Program-made: the position numbers and the translations under genes | Part shown: in pieces, positions 31,050-41,526 of the stretch | Position numbering within the stretch: position 1 is the stretch's first letter | How the letters are laid out: every line of letters begins with the position of its first letter | Assembly: GCA_032718475.1 (NCBI GenBank) | Contig: JAUCBJ010008243.1 | Span: 1-64,000, forward strand | Origin: Nemertoderma westbladi | Lineage: Eukaryota > Xenacoelomorpha > Nemertodermatida > Nemertodermatidae | DNA: 64,000 nucleotides | Reading direction: 5' to 3' | The notes under the pieces: generated by a model | Seen by the model: only the letters and a program-made list of their open reading frames with translations | What the model was told of the DNA's origin: nothing | The model's database searches: none

Positions 31050-31701
31050 CTAACTCCCTTCTTGCTTTCGTGGAGAATGTAGCGGACTTTTCGGTTGCAA
31101 TGGACTCCCATCGCCTGCTCGTCCTACTGATTTTGCTATGCTTACTAGCATTCCTACTAACCGACAACACCGAATCTTCGGGGTTAACCTCGGGTTCGGC
31201 GCCGTGCGGATCCGCAAATCCCACTAACTTAATCCCCCTCGCATCTACTAGACCCTACGTACACTACATTAGCTGCCACCACCTCGGAACGCCACAATTC
31301 TAACAGTTCTGTGGCGACCCCCATCGCCCTTTCACTTGCTAGAAATCTGCCGAAATCGGACTAGGTAGTGAAAATGTTTGTTGCACTCACCTAGCCTCTG
31401 GTACAACTTGGGCTGGTCTACCTTTCCTCCCTCTCTAGCGTCCTTTAACAACTTCCGGCTGGCGTTGTACCGTCGTTGTAGGCGATCGCTCGTCCCGACA
31501 TCTTCCTCCTGGACTTGACCTTCCCTCCTCGTCTGGCGCCGTACCATCGGCCCCACCATTGCCGTTCCAGTGGGCTGGTCGCCGCCCTCGGCCACTGGTT
31601 GGCCAGCGACTTTGGTACCTCGTTCGCCGCTGGGATCTCACGTCGACTCGATCCTCTCTACTCCTCGTACTCGACCGCTCTCCTCCTCAACGACCGGAGC
31701 G
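31050..31701 (-). pseudogene. ORF-A fragment
   Basis: Two short frames match the conserved part of the 881-aa ORF-A: VRRQTRREGQVQEEDVGTSD and RYNASRKLLKDAREGGKVD, then EPEVNPEDSVLSVS and WESIATEKSATFS. Frameshifts separate them, so the copy is decayed. It places ORF-A and ORF-B in one element family. Confidence 0.8.
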
Positions 31702-31808
31702 TTATTAGGTGACATTATATTGGCACTGTCACCTTCCCAACTATGATTTGTAAAAAGCCACTTCGCCCATTTTCCGGAGGGTAGTGCAGGGAATTGAATC
31801 CGCTTACA
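31702..31808 (-). repeat. Truncated 5' LTR (107 bp) of the deleted BEL/Pao-like element
   Basis: Matches 16825-16931 at nearly all positions, including AGTGCAGGGAATTGAA and CGCTTACA, and is followed by the target duplication ATGTT. It is joined directly to ORF-A sequence at 31701. Confidence 0.8.
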
Positions 31809-31899
31809 ATGTTATTAGTTTTTAGGTACTGATTATTAATAGCTACCGGTAGGTAATGCGGTAGGACTATCTTGCTGTCAGGCAATTAATATTAAATAC

Positions 31900-32065
31900 C
31901 ACCTATTGTTTACGTGGTAACCAATGACGCCGTAACTTTACAGCTCGTGGTTACCACATAAACAAGGGACATTACAACACCAATACAATACTAATTTTAC
32001 AGGCCAATAAAATGCTGTAATATCCTCTAAAGTTGTAATGTGCTAAATAACAACTCGCTGTTAAT
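31900..32065. repeat. Dispersed repeat, palindromic, related to 57775-57905
   Basis: GTGGTAACCAATGACGCCG near 31914 and the inverted CGTGGTTACCAC near 31950 form opposing arms. The right part through ACAGGCCAATAAAATGCTGT to AACTCGCTGTTAAT is the reverse complement of 57775-57905. Confidence 0.65.
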
Positions 32066-32262
32066 ACTAACGGCGTTGAGTAATGTTACAATTTTGGAAT
32101 AAAATATATCACGAAATTTACAATTAATTATAATTTGAAAATTATAAGAAAATTTATAAAGGTATATATATATATAGTTGTTGTTGTGAAGATGGAGCCA
32201 CTAAAAGAGATGCGAGGGAAACTGGACGCAAATCCCATCTCGGCGAATTAATATTTCGCCTC

Positions 32263-32340
32263 AATGTTAAATTATCAAATTAGGGAAAAGAGCAGGTTAC
32301 AGTGGCACGTTATTCTAACCAAAACAATAAACGAAACTCA
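32263..32340 (-). repeat. Dispersed repeat copy 1 (GTTTTGGTTAGAATA family)
   Basis: Its reverse complement begins TTGTTTTGGTTAGAATAACG and matches 33520-33600 and 35530-35610 over about 70 bp. Confidence 0.65.
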
Positions 32341-32476
32341 ATAGAACAGGTTACAGTTTAATTTTTGGGAACAAAAGCTGCTTCTTGCTTAGATTTTCCC
32401 CTGGGATTAATTTTCATTGCGTCGAAAGTCCCCTCTATTTTGCTAAAAGAATGTTGTTGTTGAAATTTATCTTCAT

Positions 32477-32550
32477 TAGCTCACGCGGTAAATCGCCAGA
32501 CTTGAAGATGTGAAAGTACCGGGTTCGATTCTTTATCCGGATCAGTTCTT
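32477..32550 (+). other. tRNA-Phe-like relic
   Basis: TTAGCTCACGCGG resembles an A box, GGGTTCGATTC is a canonical B box, and AGACTTGAAGATGTG between them resembles a tRNA-Phe anticodon arm (GAA). The acceptor and T stems do not pair well, so this is a tRNA-derived relic or SINE head, not a functional tRNA. Confidence 0.4.
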
Positions 32551-33185
32551 TTTGTTTTATCGTAAAATTATATACCGGGTAAAAAATTTAGGCAGTTTCG
32601 TTTGCAGCCTTAGGCTTATCACTAATCAATTACAGAGAACTTACTTAGACTACTGGGTGTGCGATGTTGTTTCAAATGTGATATCAAATTATGGTTGAAG
32701 GCGAATTTCTCGGCGTTGAAACAAACTTAGTAGCTAAGTAGTGGAGGGAAAGGATATAAAATTTGTAAAGTTTGGTGAAAAATCATGCAGTCTGACGTCA
32801 GCTACGACAGATTATGTGTTTTAAGATGATACATCTGATGCTGATACACCGGTAAGGAAGGAATAGGTATCATCTCATTATACGTTCATTGGCGGCCACG
32901 TCGCTTATTATTTGTAATTCAAAATCTTTGCAATTGCTCGACCACATTATATTACCATTGTTAGAAAATATTATAAAGTTTTGATATGACAACCAATTAC
33001 AATTATATGGGGACTCGCAAAGTATGGTCAAAATTTACTTTACTTTACTTTTAATTTTATTTTATTTTTTACAATTACTTTTCAAACATGACGAAGTCTG
33101 TTTTGTAATAAAACTGCAAAATGAATGTAAAAGAAGTCCCCAAGCGTTTCTTGTTATTTATAGACCAAATATATTACTTTTTCAG

Positions 33186-33355
33186 CTGGCTGGTGTACGG
33201 CGGACAGGAGTTTGGCGAAGCTGGTGCCGTGGTTATTATTGTAGAACACGGGAAATACATGAGTCATCAGTTGCCGAACGTAGCAAACATACTGGGATCA
33301 CTGAGAGTTTTACCAGAACAAGGAATTGTACTTTTTGATAATGATCACTACAAAG
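33186..33355 (+). CDS. Crystallin-like gene exon 2
   Basis: The acceptor is TTTTTCAG. Joined to exon 1 in phase 2 it reads VNVICGIWLVYGGQEFGEAG, the classical W-x-x-Y start of the second Greek key of a domain, then EHGKYMSHQLPNVANILGSL. Domain 1 ends with RVLPE and domain 2 begins GIVLFDNDHYKG with no intron between them. The donor is GTAATG in phase 1. Confidence 0.75.
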
Positions 33356-33519
33356 GTAATGTTTCGGGGTATTAAATATATTTTGTTTTTGTTTCAGAAA
33401 TTTATAATTATTGCAAATCCAAATGATAACTACGATAGCTGATTGCTGCCAATTTTTTCCATTTCTTAATGTTTTTCACCCGGGTGAAAACTATATAAAT
33501 TGTTTAACTATTGACTTTC

Positions 33520-33600
33520 GTTTATTGTTTTGGTTAGAATATCATACCACTGTAACCTGAGCCTTTCCCTTAATTGATCATTAGCATTGGTCGAGATATT
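33520..33600 (+). repeat. Dispersed repeat copy 2 (GTTTTGGTTAGAATA family)
   Basis: Shares TTGTTTTGGTTAGAATA, CCACTGTAACCTG and CATTGGTCGAGATATTAATT with the inverted copy at 32263-32340. It lies inside crystallin-gene intron 2. Confidence 0.65.
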
Positions 33601-33699
33601 AATTCATTAAGAGTGAATCTGGATCAAAATGATCTTTCGATATTATTTATAAGGAAACTAACTACATAATTGTGTTCAGAGTTCTGACACATGTTTTTC

Positions 33700-33782
33700 T
33701 TCACCCGGGTGATAAATATTTTTCCCCCGGGTGATAAATGTTTTTCACCGGGGTGATAAGTTTTTCACCGGGGTGATAAATA
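33700..33782. repeat. Short tandem repeat of CACCCGGGTGATAAAT type
   Basis: Four units of about 20 bp (CACC[C/G]GGGTGATAAAT plus T-rich spacer) in intron 2. A single related unit with GTTTTTCACCCGGGTGAAAA occurs near 33473. Confidence 0.7.
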
Positions 33783-33953
33783 ATTAAAAAATGCAAATAA
33801 TTGGCCGCAACCAGCAACCGTAGATAACTGTTGGTAGATTATGCATGGCTCCTGTTGCACAAAGGCGGCCCCAAACCTGGAATAATGAAGGCTAGAAATA
33901 TAGCACTAACTTTTACTTCTTTACTCCAATGTCCCGACTTATTATATATACAG

Positions 33954-34107
33954 GAGCTGATGTGTTTGTGGGATGTAACAGTCTCACTGCCGACTTAGAC
34001 ACCGACGCCGACACTCGTTGCGATGTCAGGGATTTAGGGATTTATGCGTTCGGAGGCCGTGCTGAATCCCTGATTATTACCGGCGCATTCCCCTGGCAAA
34101 TATTCAG
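33954..34107 (+). CDS. Crystallin-like gene exon 3
   Basis: It continues domain 2 from HYKG into ADVFVGCNSLTADLDTD, then an Asp/Arg-rich loop with two cysteines and AESLIITGAFPWQIF, the strand that leads into the second key. The intron of about 600 bp before it carries CACCCGGGTGATAAAT repeats. Donor GTATTT, phase 2. Confidence 0.7.
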
Positions 34108-34682
34108 GTATTTTGTAACTTTTATTTGAATGTTTGAATAACTCATTCAATCTTTGTTGAAATGAAACAGAACTTGGTGCACATGTAGTCCATATAAAGT
34201 CTAAAATATAATTTAATATTATAGAAGTTCTCCAATACCCATCGCGAGGACGGCTAGTAGCTTGAAGACTGGCAATCGTATGAGGCAGCCACTCGTATGA
34301 GAAGCTTGTTTACTTTATTCTGCCTGAAATTCTCATGAACGGGTTTTATTATTTTGTAGTAGATTTTATTCATTTGTCATTTAATTATATTTTGCAGCGC
34401 CATTGTAAATAAATCGATCTCTAATTGCGACAAATATTAGTAAACATATCAAATGTGATTTATCAGAATTATTGTGAAGTACAGGAGGGGCTTACCAGAC
34501 AAACACGAGTTTGTCTTAATCCTTTACCAATACCATCCATAAGTTATCCTACAACTATAATGGTATTTGTTTTTCCTCAAATATATTTTAGGGAAAAGCA
34601 TATTACTGTATATTATACATTTGACACTATTTTACCTCCCTCATATTATAAATTGGTTTTTATTTACATTATATTATTGCAG

Positions 34683-34813
34683 TTTACACGATTACGATGG
34701 CGACAGCGTTGTGCTATACCCTGGGTTTTATAACCTTGACAGTCTGGAACCCGTCGGAAAGAATGCGATACACTCATTAAAGATCATATGTGAGGAGGAC
34801 CTCTTCTACAGCA
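34683..34813 (+). CDS. Crystallin-like gene exon 4
   Basis: It encodes SLHDYDGDSVVLYPGFYNLD and NAIHSLKIICEEDLFYS, the second Greek key of domain 2. The final strand (HSLKI) is typical of crystallin domains. The donor is GTTAGT, the same hexamer as exon 1, in phase 1. Confidence 0.75.
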
Positions 34814-35689
34814 GTTAGTTGAACAAAACATTAAATATTTTAGCACAACTAGTATAAAAACGTACGCGGGGACTTCGCGCAGCACGTAGTCTTAGCGTAA
34901 AGGTGCAATTAGGGGACCCTAGCGGCAGACAGAGGAACTCTAAAAATCTGTCTGTGAGCAGAATTTCTTTATTCAGAAATGCCTGTAGGTCACTCCTACC
35001 AAATTTCATGATTGATTTCTTGATGGTTGGTTTTATAATTACAGCTACTTTTACGTTTTTGTCAATTCGCCCTCTAGCAGCAGACAGATGACCTACAGAA
35101 GTCTATTACTCTGTAGAATTTCTAAGCCTTCGATAGACAACATGTGTACCAAATTGGTTCCATTTCATCCATGATTGACTGACTTATTAGCGTTCATACA
35201 TTTCCGACAATGACGACGACAACGACAGACAGGTCCACAAATTATACCCCTACGCTAAGGCTCACCTGGACGTAAGTGGATCGCCCCACACTTGAAATGG
35301 TGCTATAGGAGGTGCCGTGAAGTATGACAGCCAATGAACCAGAGTGGCACAGACGAAATTCTCAAATTAAAAACGGTTGTTCTAAAGGAATGCACTTATA
35401 CAGTCGTTTATAATACATTTGATTTAAATCCCTGGTGAATGCGGCGAAAAGATAATAATACACAACTCATGTTAATATAATATCGATTATAAATTGGGCA
35501 AGTCAAAGCCGTTGGAATGTGGTTATTGATTCTAGTTTATTGTTTTGGTTAGAATAACGTGCCACTGAAACCTGCTCCTTTCCCCAAATTGATAATTCAG
35601 CATTGTAAATTCTACATATTTGGACCGTCATCCCATTTAGACCTTCGTATACTACAGTAGTATCTGGTGCCAATCAGTGGAACACCAGG
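34814..35689. other. Intron sequence after exon 4
   Basis: No coding sequence. It includes text related to other intronic repeats (for example ACATGTGTACCAAATTGG near 35140, compare ACACTTGGTACACATGTA near 42025) and dispersed repeat copy 3. Confidence 0.4.
35530..35610 (+). repeat. Dispersed repeat copy 3 (GTTTTGGTTAGAATA family)
   Basis: Shares TTGTTTTGGTTAGAATAACG and CCTTTCCCCAAATTGATAAT with copies 1 and 2. Confidence 0.65.
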
Positions 35690-36135
35690 CTGGGTTCGAA
35701 AAATCGGCTACGGGAACAGAAGACAGAAAAGAAAGAAGAACCAACCTGTTGAAATGTAAAAAGACACTAAAGATTGCTACAATGAACGCACGCACGCAGA
35801 AAACACATAGCTAACATGGTCGTTCTGGCAATGGAATATAACATCGACATCATCTGTTTCCAAGAACATCGGATTTGTCATGAAGACACTGCCATGAAGT
35901 ACGTGGAAATGGTTGGACGTTAGTAACAAGTTCAACAGTAAGAAACTCGGCCAATGCATCAATTGGTGGAGTAGGAATTCTGCTCAGCCCTTTTGCACCT
36001 AAGACCCTAAACAACATTGAATCTATAAATTCCAGGGTCATGATTGCAACATTTGATGGGAATCCCAAGACAACATTAATAGGTCCTACAATGGCTACAG
36101 TCTACAGTCCAACCAATGCCTTAGAGCCAGAACAA
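35690..36135 (+). pseudogene. Fossil RTE-like family C: endonuclease piece
   Basis: Across frameshifts the sequence encodes LKIATMNAR, YNIDIICFQEHRI, GGVGILLSP, IESINSRVMIATFDGNPKT and TVYSPTNALEPEQ, the conserved first half of an RTE-type endonuclease. It ends where the inverted tandem array begins and the same family resumes at 37425. Confidence 0.7.
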
Positions 36136-36139
36136 GGAG

Positions 36140-37420
36140 TCAAGTTTTATTAAGTTTTCAGTCAATGGTCAAAATCAGTCAAAATTTGGTCTCCAGCACC
36201 AAATTTTTTGAAATTTTCGAATTTTACAAAGTCATTCGTGATTTAGTAATTATTTATGTTTGGGCTATTTTTATTTATTTTTATTGGTGTGGATCACTCT
36301 AATGCTCTATAGAAGTATGTAAGTGTAGTGGTACGCCATTTTTGGAGCACCAAAATTAGGGCGTGGCACTTCAAATTTTGAAAAATACGAGATTCGGAAA
36401 ATACACTAAAGTTTTGATTTGAAAAGCATTTTTATAGGTTTTCTGGAGAGCTGAATCGATTGAAAGTAATATAGAAGCCTCAAATCCTTGGTGTACGTAT
36501 TTTTCGGTGCACCAAAATTAGGGCGTGGCACTTCAAATTTTCAAAATTACTTTATTCGGAAAAAACACTAAAGTTTTGATTTCAAAAAATGGCTAACCTC
36601 TAAGTCTTCAGGCTTCTATATTACTTTCAATCGATTCAGCGGTCTAGAAAACCTATATAAATGCGTTAAAATTTCAATTTTGGTTTATTTTCCGAATCTC
36701 GTATTTTTCAAAATTTGAAGTGACACGCCCTAATTTTGGTGCACCAAAAATGGCGAACCACTAAGTCTTCAGGCTTCTATATTACTTTCAATCGATTCAG
36801 CGGTCTAGAAAACCTATATAAGTGCGTTAAAATTTCAATTTTGGTTTATTTTCCGAATCTCGTATTTTTCAAAATTTGAAGTGCCACGCCCTAATTTTGG
36901 TGCAGCAAAAATGGCGAACCACTAAGCCTTCAGGCTTCTATATTACTTTCAATCGATTCAGCGGCCCAGAAAACCTATAAAGATGCGTTGAAATAAAAAA
37001 TTAGTGTCATTTTCTGGATATCTAATTTTTCAAAGTTTGAAGTGCCACGCCCACTTCTTAGGTGCACGAAAAATAGCATCCACTTCATTTTTTGGAAATG
37101 GAATATAATCACATTCGATTCAGCGTCTTGAAAAACCTACTAAATCTAGCCAACACTGCCACACTATTAGTTTTTAGAAAACGAAAAATTTTGTAATTTT
37201 GTCCTGGGACTACTTTTATTTTTCATCAAAATTATGATTTCTTGCTTATGAAATTTTAACTTTTTAAGGTTTGGTAGTGTTCATCTATAGTTGTTTCACC
37301 AACAGCCCAAATTTTGTAGGATTTCATTGGACGATTACAAAAATATAGTGAGTGGGCCGAATCCCCCCCCCCCCCCCCCCCCCAGTGGTGCTAATGGTCA
37401 AAACATCCCAGTGGTAATAG
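36140..37420. repeat. Inverted tandem array of units of about 170 bp
   Basis: GCACCAAAATTAGGGCGTGG occurs in direct orientation near 36340 and 36510. Its reverse complement CACGCCCTAATTTTGGTGCA occurs near 36724 and 36887, with a diverged copy near 37045. The companion block GGCTTCTATATTACTTTCAA also recurs. The array is head-to-head: about two units face right and three face left. A run of more than 20 C (from 37362) lies near its right end. No ORF. Confidence 0.75.
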
Positions 37421-37424
37421 GGTT

Positions 37425-37945
37425 AAGATAGCCTAGAAAGTAAAAACCGAACAACCGAAAACATTAATAAGGTTGAGAAAACTAAGGGAGATCTTAAATC
37501 AGCCTACAACACCAGCCAGAAAAGTACATAAGGATCAAATTTAAGAAATTATAACTGCTCACATACAGCAACAACCTGGCAAACTGTAAATGAGGTACCT
37601 GGTCGGAAAAGTTGTGTTAAGGGGCGCTTCAATGTGATAGTCCCGAAGAACGTATTGGGATTTGGAAACCTCAGCAACTTGCTTGGGCAGCCACCAAACA
37701 TCGAGGTCAGCCCTACAAGGAAATATATATGACAAGACACTACCTATAGAAACAGGGGAATTCACACCCGCCGAACTCCAAAGAAGCATTAAAAGCAAGC
37801 CAATCAATCATAAAGGGAGTGGATTAGATGAAATCCCTGCTGAGGTATGGAAAACCGGAGTGCTAAACAGACCATTATTGAATGTTTGCAACCGGATGTT
37901 AAAAGGGGAAAAGCCACCACCAATTTGGACTCAAGGTCAACTAAA
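37425..37945 (+). pseudogene. Fossil RTE-like family C: linker and start of reverse transcriptase
   Basis: Collinear with 57990-58320 of another family C copy at the nucleotide level (AAAACCGAACAACC, GTTGAGAAA, CTTGCTTGGGCAGC). It encodes LPIETGEFTPAELQRSIKS, SGLDEIPAEVWKTG and NRMLKGEKPPPIWTQ, matching the RT start. The array at 36140-37420 interrupts the element. Confidence 0.7.
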
Positions 37946-37984
37946 GCGTAACCATATTACACATCAGGATATTATACAAGATAC

Positions 37985-38583
37985 ATTTTGTTACATTATG
38001 TCAACATATCAGCGTTCTGGTGAATTACTCGTAACGCTGCAAAGTACTACTTTCCAGCGTTGCGGCCTATAGGACGGAACGCTGCAAAGTAAGCAATGAC
38101 ATGGAAACAACTTCAATTACCGTATTCCAGAATGTATTGTTTTATTTCTATTTATGTTAATGAGTGCTGCTTTATTAACCAGTTTGCAGTGACGGGACTA
38201 GCTACTGTATGTAAATAATTGTTTAACGTGTACGACTGTATTCTATATGTCGAAATGTCCTATAGAAGACATTTTAAGGAAAATGACCAAAGAAATGGCG
38301 ACAGTGTTCAGTAGATCTGAAGGAACGGACACAGACGGTGACTAAGTTTGCTTCAGTCGACTATAGTCAAGATGGATTAATGATTTATCACAACCATGCA
38401 GGAGATAACTTCCAATAAACTTTAATTAGATTTAAATATATAATTAATACTGTGTACCTGTGTACCTGTTAATAAATGTCACCTATATTCGATATAGTAC
38501 ATGATTAAAATGTATAAATGAGTATCCATAAAATCTTTTCTTCACACACCGAACGCTGATAAGTTGACATAATGTAACAAAAT
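37985..38583. mobile_element. MITE-like element with 33-bp terminal inverted repeats
   Basis: 37985-38017 (ATTTTGTTACATTATGTCAA...) is the reverse complement of 38551-38583 with one mismatch. The inside is AT-rich and noncoding, with AACGCTGCAAAGTA motifs facing each other. TAC flanks both ends and may be a 3-bp duplication. Superfamily not recognised. Confidence 0.7.
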
Positions 38584-38911
38584 TACATACATCATTGCTT
38601 GCAAAGGTCACTTTTCTGCTTTAAAGACCCTTGTTTATTTATGTAAACCTCCCTCGCTGCGCTCGCTCGGCACATAAATAAACTCTGGTCATAACGCTGC
38701 AAAGTTATACTTTGCACACAATGATGTAAATAGTTATTGTTATGCAATTTATTTTGTTTTTCTTGAGATTAATTACAGTAACTGAACGATTAAATATAAT
38801 AATACAGTTAACAATTCTCTGTTTTTCATATTATTGTTGTTTCCAATCTTATACTGTCCCCCAAACCCAACAAAATATATTAATAATAACTACTACTTTA
38901 TTAAATTCTAG
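38584..38911. other. End of intron 4
   Basis: Contains a hairpin at about 38631-38686 (TTTATTTATGT and ACATAAATAAA arms around CCTCGCTGCGCTCGCTCGG) and another AACGCTGCAAAGTTATAC motif. Otherwise nothing recognised. Confidence 0.45.
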
Positions 38912-39038
38912 AACTGAGTCCAAAAATTCAAGTGTATGAAGACATTAATTTTGGAGGAAACACAGTCGCCTACTATGGAGAAACAAACACATTACAAATG
39001 ACGGATACTCTAATGAATAATGCCATATCATCTGTCAT
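38912..39038 (+). CDS. Crystallin-like gene exon 5: first key of domain 3
   Basis: PKIQVYEDINFGGNTVAYYG is a clear crystallin-type first motif (Y-E-D-x-N-F-G-G), followed by LQMTDTLMNNAISSV. The acceptor TTCTAG and the donor GTAAGT are strong. Phase 2 at the end. Confidence 0.8.
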
Positions 39039-39603
39039 GTAAGTTTATGAAATAATGCAAATATGAAAAAAACAAATATTTACTAAAATTCATGTGTTTA
39101 GTATTTCAGTTTGGTTGCCTGTACTAGTTCGATAGCTATTCGAGGATCAATGAGTATATTTAATTCAAATAGCCTATAATTATATATTTACAAGAAATGT
39201 TGATTTCAATAAGAACCTAATTTTTATCATGCTTTTAAACTGAATGATTTAATTTTTTATATACATAAGTTATATTCAATCATTATTGTGTGTGCAAAGA
39301 TATTGCAAAGCCTTTGATTTAGGAACTATACATATATTATACATAATGCTAGTTAAATTTCTCGCCAGAATGCTGCTTATAATAATTTATTTACTCGATC
39401 TGTATATAAACAAACTTTCTTTACATTTGAAAGTTCTCTAGGAATATAGGATGATTTAGTTTTCATATCTTTCTTTTAATCACGATACAATTTTTTTCGA
39501 ATATATAAAGAATTTACTGCAGTATCATTTGGTAGAGGCATACTCAATTTTACAACGGTTCATATTTAAAGGAGAACTACTACCTTTCATCAGGAAAATT
39601 TCT
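39039..39603. other. Intron 5, left part
   Basis: AT-rich; no feature recognised. Confidence 0.45.
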
Positions 39604-39771
39604 TACCTTCCATAATGAATAATTTATTATTGGTGTTTTTATATGAATGATTGGTTTAATATTATTATAACTTTTTGTTGGGCACAGCTTTGTAAAGTCG
39701 GCAATGACGTCCAGGTGGAATCAAACTGGTGACCTCCGGGTTGGAAGTCTGACGCTCTAACCATTCAGCTA

Positions 39772-41256
39772 CTACTACTACTAGGATCGGCATGCTGCAT
39801 TGCAGCTGCATTTTTAAGAATGCTGTGCCGGCTTGTCAACAAAATTGCACCGCCACAACTCCCTATCACCCATGACATTTGCTAGATCATCCGCATCTTT
39901 AAGGCCAGTGTCCTTTAAGATGCGTCTCAAGAAAGTCATGGGCGGTCTACCATGCTTATTCACTCCATGAGGCTGCCAAAGTACAAGATTATGCACTGGC
40001 TGGTCCTCACGGCGAAAGCAATGTCCTGCAAAGCGGAGGCGATTTTGTTCTAGTGTCAAGCTTGGGGAAACCAATGAGACACCTCCAATGTTATATAGTG
40101 TCTGGTTGGAGATGTGTGCATTGTACTTGACACAATGAACCCGGCGTAGCATTCTTGTGAATGTGCCATCCAGAGATTTGGTGTCCTCAGCAGTTAGAGC
40201 CCAGCATGGACTCCCGTAGAGGAGTACTGGAACTACTGCTGCTCTAAATAATCGGACCTTAAGTTTCCGATTAATTCTCGGTGACTTCCAAATCCTGGAA
40301 AGCCTATTCAAGGCTGCCCATGCCTTTCCCTTACGTATTCGAAGGTCCTCACCTGACTTCCAGATCCATGATCCCAGGTAACAGAAGTCGTCCACATGCT
40401 CAAGCATACCATCCTTTGAGCTTATGCTCATCCGATCAGAGACTTGCTGAGGACTTTCAAAGTTAACTGTCAGAATTTTGGTCTTTCTGGAGTTAATAAA
40501 AAGACCAACACTAGAAGCAGCATGTTCTAATGAGCTGAGGAGCCGTTGGGCTCCCTCTAATGATTCTGAGAGTACTCCTAAGTCATCAGCAAAGTCTAGA
40601 TCAGTTAGGTACTTGGCAGGATTTCCTCGACTTCTGGTGCCAGTAGGTGGAGTTATCATCACCCCATCATCATTATAATGATCTAAGGACATGCGTAGAA
40701 CATAGTCAACCACAATAATGAACAAGAATGGTGCAAGTGTGTCTCCTTGGAGGACGCCCCATAACACTTCAAATGGTTCTATGTCACCGTCAACAGTAGA
40801 CACAAATGTTGTCGAACCATCGTATACTGATCTGATTGCTGCAATAATTTCATCAGGAATCCCATATAATGAAAGTATGCTGAACATACGTGAGCGAGAG
40901 ACTGAATCAAAGGCCTTGAAGAAGTCAACAAAGATAACAGCCAGATGCCTGTCTTTCTTTTTTGATAACTCTTCAATTATCCTTCTAAGTGCCAAAATGG
41001 GCTCCATGGTCCCACGACCTTTACGAAACCCATTCTGATTTCCACGGAGCAGTCTCTCAATGGGATCCCTGATGCGATTTAATAGAATCCTATTGTATAG
41101 CTTTGCAGCAATCGAGATCAATGAGATTCCCCGAAAAGAACCATAGAGTGTTAGGTTGCCCTTCTTGGGAACTGGCACCAACTTATTTGTTTTCATTTCT
41201 TGTGGGACTCTTGCTGTTCGGTACATGTCTACTATGATGGTGGTATGATTCAGCTA
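39772..41256 (-). mobile_element. RTE-like copy 3, 5' truncated
   Basis: The 3' end shows the family block and TAG units at 39772-39784. An 11-bp duplication CCATTCAGCTA flanks it (39761-39771 and 41257-41267), inside the SINE head. The 5' end is truncated in the RT linker; about 17 bp beside the right duplication are not element sequence. Confidence 0.85.
39814..41226 (-). pseudogene. RTE-like reverse transcriptase, copy 3
   Basis: 470 codons from MYRTARVPQEMK to NFVDKPAQHS without interruption, differing from copy 1 at only a few residues (for example GDIEPFEV for GDTEPFEV and KHGRPPMTF for KHGGQPMTF). Endonuclease and the first RT block are missing, so it is a dead-on-arrival copy. Confidence 0.85.
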
Positions 41257-41272
41257 CCATTCAGCTAGCGGC

Positions 41273-41526
41273 TCAGGCAAAAAGATAGACCTGGAAATAC
41301 CGGTACTCTCTGATACCTTCATGTCCGCAATTAACCTCCTCATGGCCTCCCATCTGTCAATACCATCATATGCTGCCACTGTGCTCAACCCTACAGTACT
41401 TGGCCGTCTCTAACCACTCGCTACAATAAAGGGGTAGTGTATAACCATGAACCATCACATGATTAATTACACACTCTAGCTACTAATTTAGGCAGGACAG
41501 TTACATCCATAGATAATTGCGACCGG
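41273..41526. other. Intron 5 spacer
   Basis: No feature recognised. Confidence 0.4.

Larger units (their letters stand above)
16322..31808 (-). mobile_element. Deleted BEL/Pao-like element with nested insertions
   Basis: The outer ends are flanked by a perfect 5-bp duplication ATGTT (16317-16321 and 31809-31813). On the - strand it comprises a truncated 5' LTR (31808-31702), a fragment of ORF-A (31701-31050), a fragment of ORF-B (31045-30681), a 3' noncoding region (17588-16932) and a 3' LTR (16931-16322). The Gag core, protease and Pol regions are deleted. A 13-kb RTE-like copy plus its own passenger (17589-30674) sits between ORF-B and the 3' noncoding region. It lies in intron 1 of the crystallin-like gene. 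Confidence 0.8.
31814..33185. other. Right part of crystallin-gene intron 1
   Basis: AT-rich intron sequence. It contains an inverted-repeat block (31900-32065), a dispersed repeat (32263-32340) and a tRNA-like segment (32477-32550), listed separately. Confidence 0.5.
39604..41272 (-). mobile_element. tRNA-derived SINE, split by RTE-like copy 3
   Basis: On the - strand the head reads CCGCTAGCTGAATGG (41272-41257), then, after the RTE insertion, TTAGAGCGTCAGACTTCC and CCAGTTTGATTCCACC: A and B boxes of a tRNA-like promoter with a Gly-TCC-like anticodon loop. The tail through GACTTTACAAAGCTGTGC to CACCAATAATAAATTATT matches a second SINE piece at 41527-41640. Confidence 0.65.

Noticed and set aside
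32477-32550. Functional tRNA-Phe gene
   Set aside because: A and B boxes are present but the stems do not pair, so only a relic is claimed.
36136-37428. piggyBac insertion between two TTAA sites flanking the inverted array
   Set aside because: TTAA occurs at both ends, but the adjoining bases are not inverted repeats and no transposase is present.
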